Source of the DNA: Lentimicrobium sp.
Lineage (GTDB): Bacteria > Bacteroidota > Bacteroidia > Flavobacteriales > Flavobacteriaceae
Assembly: GCA_022758945.1 (NCBI GenBank)
Contig: JAEMQE010000149.1
Span: forward strand, 1-6,609
Direction: 5' to 3'
Length of the DNA stretch: 6,609 nucleotides
The position numbers and the translations under genes are program-made. Below the pieces are notes generated by a model. It saw nothing but the letters and a program-made list of their open reading frames with translations, did no database searches and was not told where the DNA came from. Each line of letters starts with the position of its first letter. Position 1 is the stretch's first letter. Below are positions 1-5,697 of the stretch, one piece after another.

Positions 1-953
1 ACATTCGATTTTTTCCAAGCTTCGAAAGCAGCTACATCCGAAATTTCTACTTTTGGTGCTACCAATACAGGTTCTGGAATCGGACCATCGAAAGCTGTTG
101 TATCAATTTCGAAAGATTGGCAAGACAAGGCTTTTTTCTCTTCTTCGACCAATTTCAAAAACGCTTCTGCACCCAAATCTTTGATTAAGAATTTCATACG
201 CGCTTTCAAACGTTTTGATCTTTCTCCAAAACGGTCAAACACTCTCAAAATTCCCTCGGTTGTTAGAATAATTTGGTTTACAGGAACAAATTCGGACAAT
301 AATTCAGCGTGATGCGGCTGAGAACCTAATCCGCCACCCAACATTACTTTGAATCCTCTTTCGCCATTTACAATTTTTGGAATAAATCCTAAATCGTGCA
401 AATAACTCAAAGCGGTATCTTTATCAGATGATGAAAATGATATTTTGAATTTACGCCCCATTTCCTGACAAACTGGATTTCTTAAAAGAAATTGGAACAA
501 AGCATAAGCATATGGCGACACATCGAAAGGTTCTTCAGGATCGATTCCAGCATTTTCGCTGGCTGTAATATTACGAACGGTGTTTCCGCAAGCTTCACGA
601 AGCGTAACATCGTCTTTCTCCAATTCAGCCCAAAGTTCAGGAGTTCGGTCCAAACTTACAAAGTGAATCTGAATGTCCTGACGCGTTGTAATGTGCAAAC
701 GACCTCTTGAATATTCATCAGAAACTTTTGAAATTCTCAATAATTGCTCACTCGTAACTTTTCCAAAAGGCAATTTGATACGAATCATTTGAACGCCTTC
801 CTGACGTTGGCCATAAACGCCACGCGCTAAACGAAGACTACGAAAACGTTCGTCATCAATTTTTCCTTCACGGAATAAAGCAATTTTTCTTTCTAAATCG
901 ATAATATCTTTTTGTACAATCGGATCTTCTATTTCGGTTCTAAAACTTTGCAT
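1..953 (-). CDS. Nitrite/sulfite reductase, siroheme family, probably assimilatory sulfite reductase (partial, N-terminal 317 residues)
   Basis: Probably reduces sulfite to sulfide with six electrons in the cytoplasm, the last step of sulfate assimilation. The visible part reads from ATG at 951-953 and is open through the left edge, so the C-terminal half is missing. In known family members that half holds the four Cys ligands of the 4Fe-4S/siroheme centre, so they cannot be checked here. Visible are the N-terminal ferredoxin-like half-domain (about residues 45-115) with RGRLHITTRQDIQIH at 83-97, the core motif ACGNTVRN at 121-128 (R127 is a likely siroheme/substrate arginine), GRKFKISFS at 166-174 and GFKVMLGGGLG at 200-210. 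The family includes ferredoxin-nitrite reductases, and sequence alone does not separate them. The position after cysH-cysD-cysN argues for sulfite. The start is supported by a strong GGGAGG Shine-Dalgarno site six bases upstream. The electron donor is not visible. Family assignment is very sure; the substrate is inferred from context. Confidence 0.93.
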   Translation of the reverse strand, partial: MQSFRTEIEDPIVQKDIIDLERKIALFREGKIDDERFRSLRLARGVYGQRQEGVQMIRIKLPFGKVTSEQLLRISKVSDEYSRGRLHITTRQDIQIHFVSLDRTPELWAELEKDDVTLREACGNTVRNITASENAGIDPEEPFDVSPYAYALFQFLLRNPVCQEMGRKFKISFSSSDKDTALSYLHDLGFIPKIVNGERGFKVMLGGGLGSQPHHAELLSEFVPVNQIILTTEGILRVFDRFGERSKRLKARMKFLIKDLGAEAFLKLVEEEKKALSCQSFEIDTTAFDGPIPEPVLVAPKVEISDVAAFEAWKKSN

Positions 954-958
954 AATTT

Positions 959-1116
959 TCCTCCCCCCAACCCCCTCCGAAGGAGGGGGTGTCTAGTCTG
1001 GCATTTTATATGTTACTATTTATTTTTAACTTTTTTATTATTCTCCTTTTCAAAACTTACGACCAACAATTATCCAGTTTTGACTCCCTCTCCTTCGGAG
1101 AGGGCTGGGGTGAGGA
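959..1116. repeat. Inverted pair of GC-rich hairpin repeats filling the cysN-sir gap (element A)
   Basis: Two arms, 959-993 and 1082-1116, are reverse complements at 30 of 35 positions and enclose 88 nt of AT-rich DNA (994-1081). Each arm has its own hairpin with an 8-bp stem and a three-base loop reading GAA in the C-rich orientation: 971-978 with 982-989, and 1086-1093 with 1097-1104. One stem pair differs in a compensatory way, C-G in the left arm and T-A in the right arm. The element starts directly after the cysN TAG stop (1117-1119) and ends 5 nt before the sir ATG. It has no uridine tract, so it is not a classic terminator. It resembles element B at 3376-3472 and is best viewed as a REP/BIME-like non-coding repeat pair. 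Function unknown. Confidence 0.88.
960..965 (-). promoter_or_regulatory. Strong Shine-Dalgarno site of the sulfite reductase gene, supplied by a repeat
   Basis: On the minus strand GGGAGG is followed by AAAATT and then the ATG at 953. This near-consensus ribosome binding site with 6-nt spacing is striking because other starts in the window, such as cysN, are preceded by A/T tracts. The G-rich bases are the outer edge of the inverted repeat at 959-1116, so the site came with, or was fixed beside, the repeat. Seen directly; use by the ribosome is inferred. Confidence 0.6.
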
Positions 1117-2361
1117 CTATTTAATAAATCCAACCCCTGCGGTTGTATTGGTCGCGGTATCAATCAAGATAAACGCACCATTTGATTTGTTTTCGGTGTA
1201 AGCATCGAAATACAAAGGCTTACTTAATTTTATTTTCACCTCACCAATTTCGTTGATTGCTAATTGTGTTGCTTCTTTTGTTCCTGAATAATCAGTAGAA
1301 ATGGTGTTTTTTACCGCATCAATTTTTGCCAAAACACGATTCGTGTTATGCTGAACGATATATTTTGTTCCTGCTACCAGTTTTTTGCTGTCCATCCAAC
1401 AAATTGTGGTTTCAATATCTTTTTCGACTCTGGGCAATTCGCCAGATTTTACAATCATATCTCCGCGAGTCACGTTGATATCGTTTTCTAATTCCAAAAC
1501 AACTGAAGAACCTGCTGTGGCTTCGTCAAATTGTTGGTCGAAAAAGTGAATTTTCGAAACTTTAGATTCTGTCAAAGAAGGAAGCACGGTTACTGCATCA
1601 CCCACTTTGATATTGTTACCGTATAATTTTCCAGCATATCCTCTAAAATCGTGGTAGTCTTCGGTTTTTGGACGAATCACCGTTTGAACCGGGAAACGAA
1701 CTTTTCCTTTTTCGAAAACATCTGTTGGCTCTAAAGCTTCTAGGTGTTGCAAGATAGTTTGTCCTGTGTACCAAGGCATTTTTCCTAAGGTTTCTACCAC
1801 ATTATCACCTGTCAAAGCACTCAACGGAATATAACTTACAACTTGTTCTTTGAACGTACTTTTAGCATTCAAGGCTTGAAAATCGGCTTTGATTTTGTTA
1901 TAGACTTCTTCCGAATAATCAACCAAATCCATTTTGTTTACCGCAACAATCACTTCTTTGACACGCAATAAATTATTGATAAAAAAGTGACGGTAGGTTT
2001 GCTCAATAACTCCTTTTCGAGCATCAATCAAAATGATAGAAACTTGTGAAGTCGAAGCTCCGGTAACCATATTTCTGGTATATTCTACGTGACCTGGCGT
2101 ATCGGCAATGATGTAACTTTTCTTTGCTGTCGAAAAATAAATATGTGCTACGTCAATTGTAATTCCTTGCTCTCTTTCGGCTACTAAACCATCTGTAGCC
2201 AATGAAAAATCAAGATAATCGTATCCTTTTTGCTTGCTGCTTCTTTCTATTGCTTCAATTTTATCGGTCGTCAACGATTTTGTATCGTATAATAATCTCC
2301 CGATTAATGTGCTCTTTCCGTCATCTACACTTCCTGCTGTTGCTATTTTTAAAACTTCCAT
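1117..2361 (-). CDS. cysN: Sulfate adenylyltransferase subunit 1 (ATP sulfurylase GTPase subunit)
   Basis: Regulatory GTPase subunit of ATP sulfurylase. It couples GTP hydrolysis to the unfavourable formation of adenosine 5'-phosphosulfate (APS) by CysD in the cytoplasm. All translation-factor GTPase motifs are present: P-loop GSVDDGKS at 10-17, switch I region EREQGITIDVA at 62-72, DTPGHVEY at 87-94, NKMD at 142-145 and SAL at 181-183. Two EF-Tu-like beta-barrel domains follow, about 220-310 and 315-414. At 414 residues it is shorter than the roughly 475-residue E. coli protein, matching the compact form usual in Bacteroidota. There is no C-terminal APS kinase (CysC) fusion. The start begins directly with MEVLKIATAGS and is preceded by an A/T-rich leader without a Shine-Dalgarno site. 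It lies 108 nt after cysD across a repeat-bearing gap, and its TAG stop touches repeat element A. Very sure. Confidence 0.97.
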   Translation of the reverse strand: MEVLKIATAGSVDDGKSTLIGRLLYDTKSLTTDKIEAIERSSKQKGYDYLDFSLATDGLVAEREQGITIDVAHIYFSTAKKSYIIADTPGHVEYTRNMVTGASTSQVSIILIDARKGVIEQTYRHFFINNLLRVKEVIVAVNKMDLVDYSEEVYNKIKADFQALNAKSTFKEQVVSYIPLSALTGDNVVETLGKMPWYTGQTILQHLEALEPTDVFEKGKVRFPVQTVIRPKTEDYHDFRGYAGKLYGNNIKVGDAVTVLPSLTESKVSKIHFFDQQFDEATAGSSVVLELENDINVTRGDMIVKSGELPRVEKDIETTICWMDSKKLVAGTKYIVQHNTNRVLAKIDAVKNTISTDYSGTKEATQLAINEIGEVKIKLSKPLYFDAYTENKSNGAFILIDTATNTTAGVGFIK

Positions 2362-2372
2362 TTTTGTTTTTT

Positions 2373-2410
2373 GTTTAAAGTTTAAAAGTTTAAGGTTTCA
2401 CGTTTGAAAA
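2373..2410. repeat. Degenerate GTTTAAA heptamer array in the cysD-cysN gap
   Basis: Five consecutive units on the plus strand start with GTTT every 7 or 8 bases: GTTTAAA (2373), GTTTAAAA (2380), GTTTAAG (2388), GTTTCAC (2395) and GTTTGAAAA (2402). On the coding strand this is an AAACTTT-type run ending about 11 nt before the cysN ATG. The rest of the 108-nt gap (2411-2469) is AT-rich with no recognisable promoter or terminator. Similar AAACTTTAAAC runs are, from general familiarity, common between Flavobacterium genes. Function unknown; the array may simply provide an unstructured A-rich leader for translation. Confidence 0.6.
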
Positions 2411-2469
2411 CTTCACTTATAAACTTCTTATGTTTTTTATTTACTTTATGAATTTCTAAAAATTAAATT

Positions 2470-3369
2470 TTAAAAGTATCCTTGTTGTTTTCTTTTTTCC
2501 ATTGCGGCTTCAGAACGTTTATCATCAATTCTGGCACCTCTTTCGGAAATTGTCGAAGTTCTGATTTCGCCAACAACTTCGGCAATTGTTGCAGCATACG
2601 ATTCAACAGCTGCAGTACAACTCATATCTCCAACTGTTCTAAAACGAACAATTCTTTCTTCTACTTCCTCGTCTTCTTCTTGGTAAACGAATGGTGAATG
2701 TGACCAAATCATACCGTCTCTCAAAAACACTTTACGTTTGTGCGAAAAATAAATGGATGGAATTTCGATTCCTTCTTGTTCTATATAACTCCAAACGTCT
2801 AATTCTGTCCAGTTCGAAATTGGGAAAACACGAACGTTTTGACCATTTTCAATTTTTCCATTCAACAAATCAAATAATTCCGGGCGTTGATTTTTTTCGT
2901 CCCATTGACCAAAATCATCACGAACCGAAAAAATACGTTCTTTGGCTCTAGCTTTTTCCTCATCACGACGAGCACCACCAATGCAAGCATCAAATTTGAA
3001 TTCTTCAATTGCGTCCAAAAGTGTGGTGGTTTGCAACATATTTCGGCTTGAATAACGACCAGTTTCTTCAATTACTTTTCCTTCATCGATTGAATCCTGA
3101 ACATTTCTAACAATTAATTCCAATCCTAATTCAGCAACTAGTCTATCTCTAAATTCAATTGTTTCAGGGAAATTGTGTCCTGTATCAACGTGCAACAACG
3201 GAAACGGAATTTTTGCAGGAAAGAAAGCTTTTTGCGCCAAACGCACCAATGTAATCGAATCTTTTCCGCCAGAGAAAAGCAAAACTGGTTTGTCAAACTG
3301 AGAAATTACTTCTCTGAAAATGTAAATTGCTTCGCTTTCTAAAGCATTTGTTTTTAATATTGTGTTCAT
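2470..3369 (-). CDS. cysD: Sulfate adenylyltransferase subunit 2 (ATP sulfurylase catalytic subunit)
   Basis: Catalytic subunit of ATP sulfurylase; it joins sulfate to the AMP part of ATP to give APS and pyrophosphate, working as a complex with CysN. The 299-residue length is normal for the family. The PP-loop (ATP pyrophosphatase/adenine-nucleotide alpha-hydrolase) signature SGGKDS is at residues 33-38, HVDTGHNFPET at 60-70 and GGARRDEEKARAKER at 131-145. The C-terminal end carries the family-typical RTVGDMSCTAAVES and ERGARIDDKRSEAAMEKRKQQGYF-type tail, the last part rich in charged residues. The ATG at 3369 is the only sensible start; AGGGGG lies 8 nt upstream, contributed by the outer edge of repeat element B. 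The gap from cysH is 58 nt and almost entirely repeat. No anomalies in the protein itself. Very sure. Confidence 0.97.
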   Translation of the reverse strand: MNTILKTNALESEAIYIFREVISQFDKPVLLFSGGKDSITLVRLAQKAFFPAKIPFPLLHVDTGHNFPETIEFRDRLVAELGLELIVRNVQDSIDEGKVIEETGRYSSRNMLQTTTLLDAIEEFKFDACIGGARRDEEKARAKERIFSVRDDFGQWDEKNQRPELFDLLNGKIENGQNVRVFPISNWTELDVWSYIEQEGIEIPSIYFSHKRKVFLRDGMIWSHSPFVYQEEDEEVEERIVRFRTVGDMSCTAAVESYAATIAEVVGEIRTSTISERGARIDDKRSEAAMEKRKQQGYF

Positions 3370-3375
3370 ATTATC

Positions 3376-3472
3376 AGCCCCCTAACCCCCGAAGGGGGAA
3401 CTGTTGGGGTATTTATTTGTTAATAATTTAATTTTTCTCTTTACTAATTCCCCCTTCGGGGGCTAGGGGGCT
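3376..3472. repeat. Inverted pair of GC-rich hairpin repeats at the cysH-cysD junction (element B)
   Basis: The two 25-nt arms, 3376-3400 and 3448-3472, are reverse complements at 24 of 25 positions and enclose 47 AT-rich bases. Each arm has a CCCCC-GAA-GGGGG hairpin (3386-3398; its complement at 3450-3462) preceded by a second C-tract, the same layout as element A but with a stem shorter by three base pairs. In the mRNA the arms can pair with each other into a long stem or form two separate small hairpins. The right arm lies inside the 3' end of cysH and is translated; the left arm ends 6 nt before the cysD ATG. No uridine tract follows, so simple intrinsic termination is unlikely. Confidence 0.9.
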
Positions 3473-4165
3473 ATGCAATCCACATTCTTTATGACTCGAT
3501 TCCCACCACCATCTTCCAGCTCTTATGTCTTCTCCCTCGGCAATTGCTCTGGTACAAGGGGCACAACCAATGCTCACAAAACCTTGTTTGTGCAAAATAT
3601 TTTGTGGTACATTATTATTGTCAATGTATTTCTGAACGTCTTCTAAAGTCCATTTTAGCAGTGGATTGAATTTGATGATGTCAAAATGAGCATCGTATTC
3701 AAACAAATCCAAATTATTTCTATTCTCCGATTGTTCGGCTCTTAAACCTGTAATCCAAACGGCATTTCCTTTCAAAGCTTTGGTCAATGGCGCTACTTTT
3801 CGAATAAAACAACATTCTTTTCGGTTTTCGACTGAATCGTAGAAACTGTTTGGCCCTTTGGTTTCCAATAATTTTTCTACCAAAGCAGCTTCTGGAAAAC
3901 AAACCTTAATTTCTTTTTTGTATTTTTTCAATGTTTTATGAAAAACATCGTAAGTTTCTTGAAATAAACGACCTGTATCCAAAGTAAAAATGGTAATCGG
4001 CAAATCGTTTTTAGCGATTAAAGCCGTAATCACTTGGTCTTCCTGTCCGAAAGAAGTTGAAAAAACCACTTTTCCTTTGTATTCATTGGCCAAAAAAGCC
4101 AGCGTTTCTTCGATGGGAATTCCTTTGGTTTTTTCTGATAAAGTATTTGCAATTGTTGCGCTCAT
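3428..4165 (-). CDS. cysH: Adenylyl-sulfate (APS) reductase, iron-sulfur type, with a repeat-derived C-terminal tail
   Basis: Reduces APS to sulfite and AMP using thioredoxin or glutathione-type reductant. It is a PP-loop-like nucleotide-binding fold: STSFGQEDQ at residues 36-44 and LDTGRLFQET at 62-71. Two cysteine pairs, C118-C119 and C201/C204 (GCAPCTRA), are the four 4Fe-4S ligands that mark APS reductases as opposed to cluster-free PAPS reductases. The nucleophilic cysteine is C228 in KECGLH (226-231). Members of the family usually end just after this motif. Here 14 residues follow (232-245), and residues 232-239 are encoded exactly by one arm of repeat element B, so the native stop has apparently been displaced. 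The ATG at 4165 overlaps the stop of the upstream transporter gene by one base (TAATG), which suggests translational coupling. With no APS kinase visible, direct APS reduction fits. Very sure of the enzyme. Confidence 0.96.
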   Translation of the reverse strand: MSATIANTLSEKTKGIPIEETLAFLANEYKGKVVFSTSFGQEDQVITALIAKNDLPITIFTLDTGRLFQETYDVFHKTLKKYKKEIKVCFPEAALVEKLLETKGPNSFYDSVENRKECCFIRKVAPLTKALKGNAVWITGLRAEQSENRNNLDLFEYDAHFDIIKFNPLLKWTLEDVQKYIDNNNVPQNILHKQGFVSIGCAPCTRAIAEGEDIRAGRWWWESSHKECGLHSPLAPEGGISKEKN

Positions 4166-5076
4166 TATAATAATTTTGATAATGTTCTTAAACTCAAAAT
4201 GATAACCAAGATTCCGACGGCAATCATCATTGGTTTTCTTTTAATTTTATTGACCAATTTAGCCGCAATTGGCGCAGCAATTACGCCTCCTAAAATCAAT
4301 CCAATAATAACTTGCCATCCTTGTATTCCTCCAAAAATCATAAATGTCACGCCGCTTGCAAATGAAACCGCAAATTCAGCAGCATTCACGGAACCGATGG
4401 TATATCGAGGATGTCTTCCGCGCCCGAGCAATGTTGAAGTCACAATTGGTCCCCAACCTCCACCACCAACAGCGTCCATAAAGCCTCCAAAAGAAGCCAA
4501 AAAACCTAGGTGTTTCGTTTTCTTTTTTATGATATTGTTTTGTAATGCTTTTCTAATAATTATAATTGCCAAAACAATCATATATACTGCTATGAAAGGC
4601 TTGATTACATCTCCATCAATTACATCTGAAAGTAAATATGCTCCCGTAATTGAACCCAAAACTCCCGGAATCAAAAGATGTCTTACCAATTTTTTGTTTA
4701 TATTTCCAAATCTATGATGCGAAATTGCTGATGCTCCCGTAGTAAACATTTCTGCAACGTGAACTCCAGTACTACTTACTGCGGGCGGTACTCCATAAGC
4801 CAACAAAAATGAAGTGGAAGTGGCGCCATAACCCATTCCCAATGTTCCATCAACCATCTGAGCAAAAATTCCTATCAAGAAAAAGATTAAAAACTCTTGG
4901 TTAAATCCTGCTAAAAACCCATTCCACGTAAAATCTGAATAATGATTGTATACTAAAAATGTCAATAACACTATTATTAAAAACACAGGAAGAATAATCC
5001 AAAGTTGCTTGGCAAAAGAACTATTTTGCATTACACCCACAGAATCATTAAAATTTTTAACGAATTTCTTAATCAT
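4165..5076 (-). CDS. TauE/SafE-family sulfite or sulfur-anion exporter (inner membrane)
   Basis: Polytopic membrane protein of the TauE/SafE (formerly DUF81) family, whose characterised members move sulfite, sulfoacetate or related organosulfur anions. Numbered from the chosen start, hydrophobic segments lie near 26-43, 62-77, 87-118, 134-153, 158-178, 190-205, 234-251, 256-275 and 282-303. The family's internal duplication is visible as two related glycine-rich motifs, VDGTLGMGYGATS at 75-87 and MDAVGGGGWGP at 200-210. The reading frame also has an ATG at 5106, adding ten residues (MDLQIKHNKI). I prefer 5076 because the upstream ATG touches the candidate operator and would have only a badly spaced GGGG, while 5076 has the A-rich leader usual in this phylum. 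It is first in the cys operon and coupled to cysH by TAATG, so relief of sulfite toxicity is a reasonable role. Substrate and direction are not shown by the sequence. Confidence 0.9.
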   Translation of the reverse strand: MIKKFVKNFNDSVGVMQNSSFAKQLWIILPVFLIIVLLTFLVYNHYSDFTWNGFLAGFNQEFLIFFLIGIFAQMVDGTLGMGYGATSTSFLLAYGVPPAVSSTGVHVAEMFTTGASAISHHRFGNINKKLVRHLLIPGVLGSITGAYLLSDVIDGDVIKPFIAVYMIVLAIIIIRKALQNNIIKKKTKHLGFLASFGGFMDAVGGGGWGPIVTSTLLGRGRHPRYTIGSVNAAEFAVSFASGVTFMIFGGIQGWQVIIGLILGGVIAAPIAAKLVNKIKRKPMMIAVGILVIILSLRTLSKLL

Positions 5077-5106
5077 AATTTTATTGTGTTTTATTTGCAA
5101 ATCCAT

Positions 5107-5121
5107 TACCCCATCGGGATA
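5107..5121. promoter_or_regulatory. Candidate operator just downstream of the cys promoter
   Basis: An imperfect inverted repeat reads on the minus strand TATCCC-GAT-GGGGTA; five of six arm positions match. It lies about 8 to 22 bases after the expected transcription start, where a bound repressor would block elongation or initiation. The Rrf2 gene immediately upstream is the natural candidate binder, since Rrf2/IscR/CymR proteins bind short AT-flanked inverted repeats. The palindrome is seen directly; operator function and partner are inferred. Confidence 0.4.
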
Positions 5122-5135
5122 GTAGATTAAGTTTG

Positions 5136-5165
5136 CAAAAATACTGTTTTTTGGTAAACTACAAA
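5136..5165 (-). promoter_or_regulatory. Bacteroidota-type promoter for the transporter-cysH-cysD-cysN-sir operon
   Basis: On the minus strand a -33 box TTTG (5165-5162) is separated by 18 nt from a -7 box TATTTTTG (5143-5136). This is a complete match to the TTTG / TAnnTTTG consensus described for Flavobacterium and Bacteroides, with spacing in the accepted range. Transcription would begin near 5129, leaving a leader of about 50 nt before the ATG at 5076. I found no equally good match in front of cysH, cysD, cysN or sir, which supports one operon. The rest of the 165-nt gap (5166-5271) has no convincing gene or terminator. Confidence 0.65.
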
Positions 5166-5271
5166 ATTTATCAGCCCTGAATTCACGAATTTTTTTGATT
5201 TTTAATCCCGAAAATGATTTAGTATGTCTTTTCTCCTACAGAGAAATGAAAAGATTGAAGAAAACTTGCAT

Positions 5272-5682
5272 TTAAAATGAAATATCTGCCAAGGAGTTGT
5301 TTTCCAATATCATCAGGGTATTATCCCGTACTTCGGTCATCAATTTATGAACCGAACATTTGGCTTCATCAACACAATCATCGCATTTTTCGTAGAAATT
5401 ATGGCTTACGCAAGGCAATAAAGCTATTGGTCCTTCGAGGATGCGGTACACATCGGCCATATTGATATCTTTGGGATCTTTTATTAAATAATAACCTCCG
5501 CCTTTTCCTTTTTTGGCTCCAAGAAAACCGGAATGACGCAAGAGCAACAAAATACTTTCTAGAAACTTTATCGAAATATGCTCACTTTTTGCAATCTCAG
5601 CAATTTGCACAGGCGTTTTGTCTTCTTGGTGAGCCAAGAAAGTCAGTGCTTTTATTCCGTATTTTGTTTTTTTTGAGAGCAT
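5272..5682 (-). CDS. Rrf2-family transcriptional regulator with four C-terminal cysteines
   Basis: Small (136 residues) dimeric winged-helix DNA-binding protein of the Rrf2 family, which includes IscR (iron-sulfur), NsrR (nitric oxide) and CymR (cysteine). It has the typical start MLSKKTKYGIKALTFLA, the helix-turn-helix region around 24-50 (PVQIAEIAKSEHISIKFLESIL) with recognition helix near 36-48, and the wing KKGKGGGYYL at 57-66. Four cysteines follow at 91, 100, 103 and 109 with H112, spaced C-X8-C-X2-C-X5-C. They could bind a metal or iron-sulfur cluster or sense redox state, but the spacing differs from IscR. It starts 15 nt after the membrane protein gene and lies just upstream of the cys promoter, in the same direction. 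This suggests local control of sulfur assimilation. Family very sure; ligand and regulon inferred. Confidence 0.93.
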   Translation of the reverse strand: MLSKKTKYGIKALTFLAHQEDKTPVQIAEIAKSEHISIKFLESILLLLRHSGFLGAKKGKGGGYYLIKDPKDINMADVYRILEGPIALLPCVSHNFYEKCDDCVDEAKCSVHKLMTEVRDNTLMILENNSLADISF

Positions 5683-5697
5683 TTTATTAAAATTGAA

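Noticed and set aside
959..1116. Element A as a CRISPR array or insertion sequence
   Set aside because: There are only two inverted, not direct, repeat copies and the 88-nt interior encodes no transposase or spacer series.
912..1201. Two overlapping plus-strand open frames of about 70 codons across element A
   Set aside because: They run antisense through the starts or ends of sir and cysN and through the GC-rich repeat; proline/arginine-rich sequence reflects repeat composition only.
2862..3071. Minus-strand 69-codon frame inside cysD
   Set aside because: Out-of-frame shadow of cysD, whose own frame carries all expected family motifs.
3376..3472. Element B as an intrinsic transcription terminator
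   Set aside because: The hairpins are strong, but no U-tract follows on the transcribed strand and the downstream genes cysD and cysN have no visible promoter of their own.
4199..4717. Plus-strand open frame of 172 codons
   Set aside because: It lies wholly antisense to the well-supported TauE/SafE gene, its proline/isoleucine-rich translation resembles no family, and it mirrors the codon pattern of the real gene.
5180..5191. Short palindrome AATTC-AC-GAATT upstream of the cys promoter
   Set aside because: Twelve AT-rich bases with a two-base centre are expected by chance in DNA of this composition, and it lies outside the promoter core.
5229..5254. Possible terminator after the Rrf2 gene (TTCTC, five-base loop, GAGAA)
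   Set aside because: The stem has only five weak pairs and no uridine tract follows on the minus strand, so read-through into the cys operon cannot be excluded but termination is unsupported.
5077..5271. SAM or other riboswitch in the cys leader
   Set aside because: The predicted leader is only about 50 nt and shows no multi-helix aptamer pattern that I can recognise.
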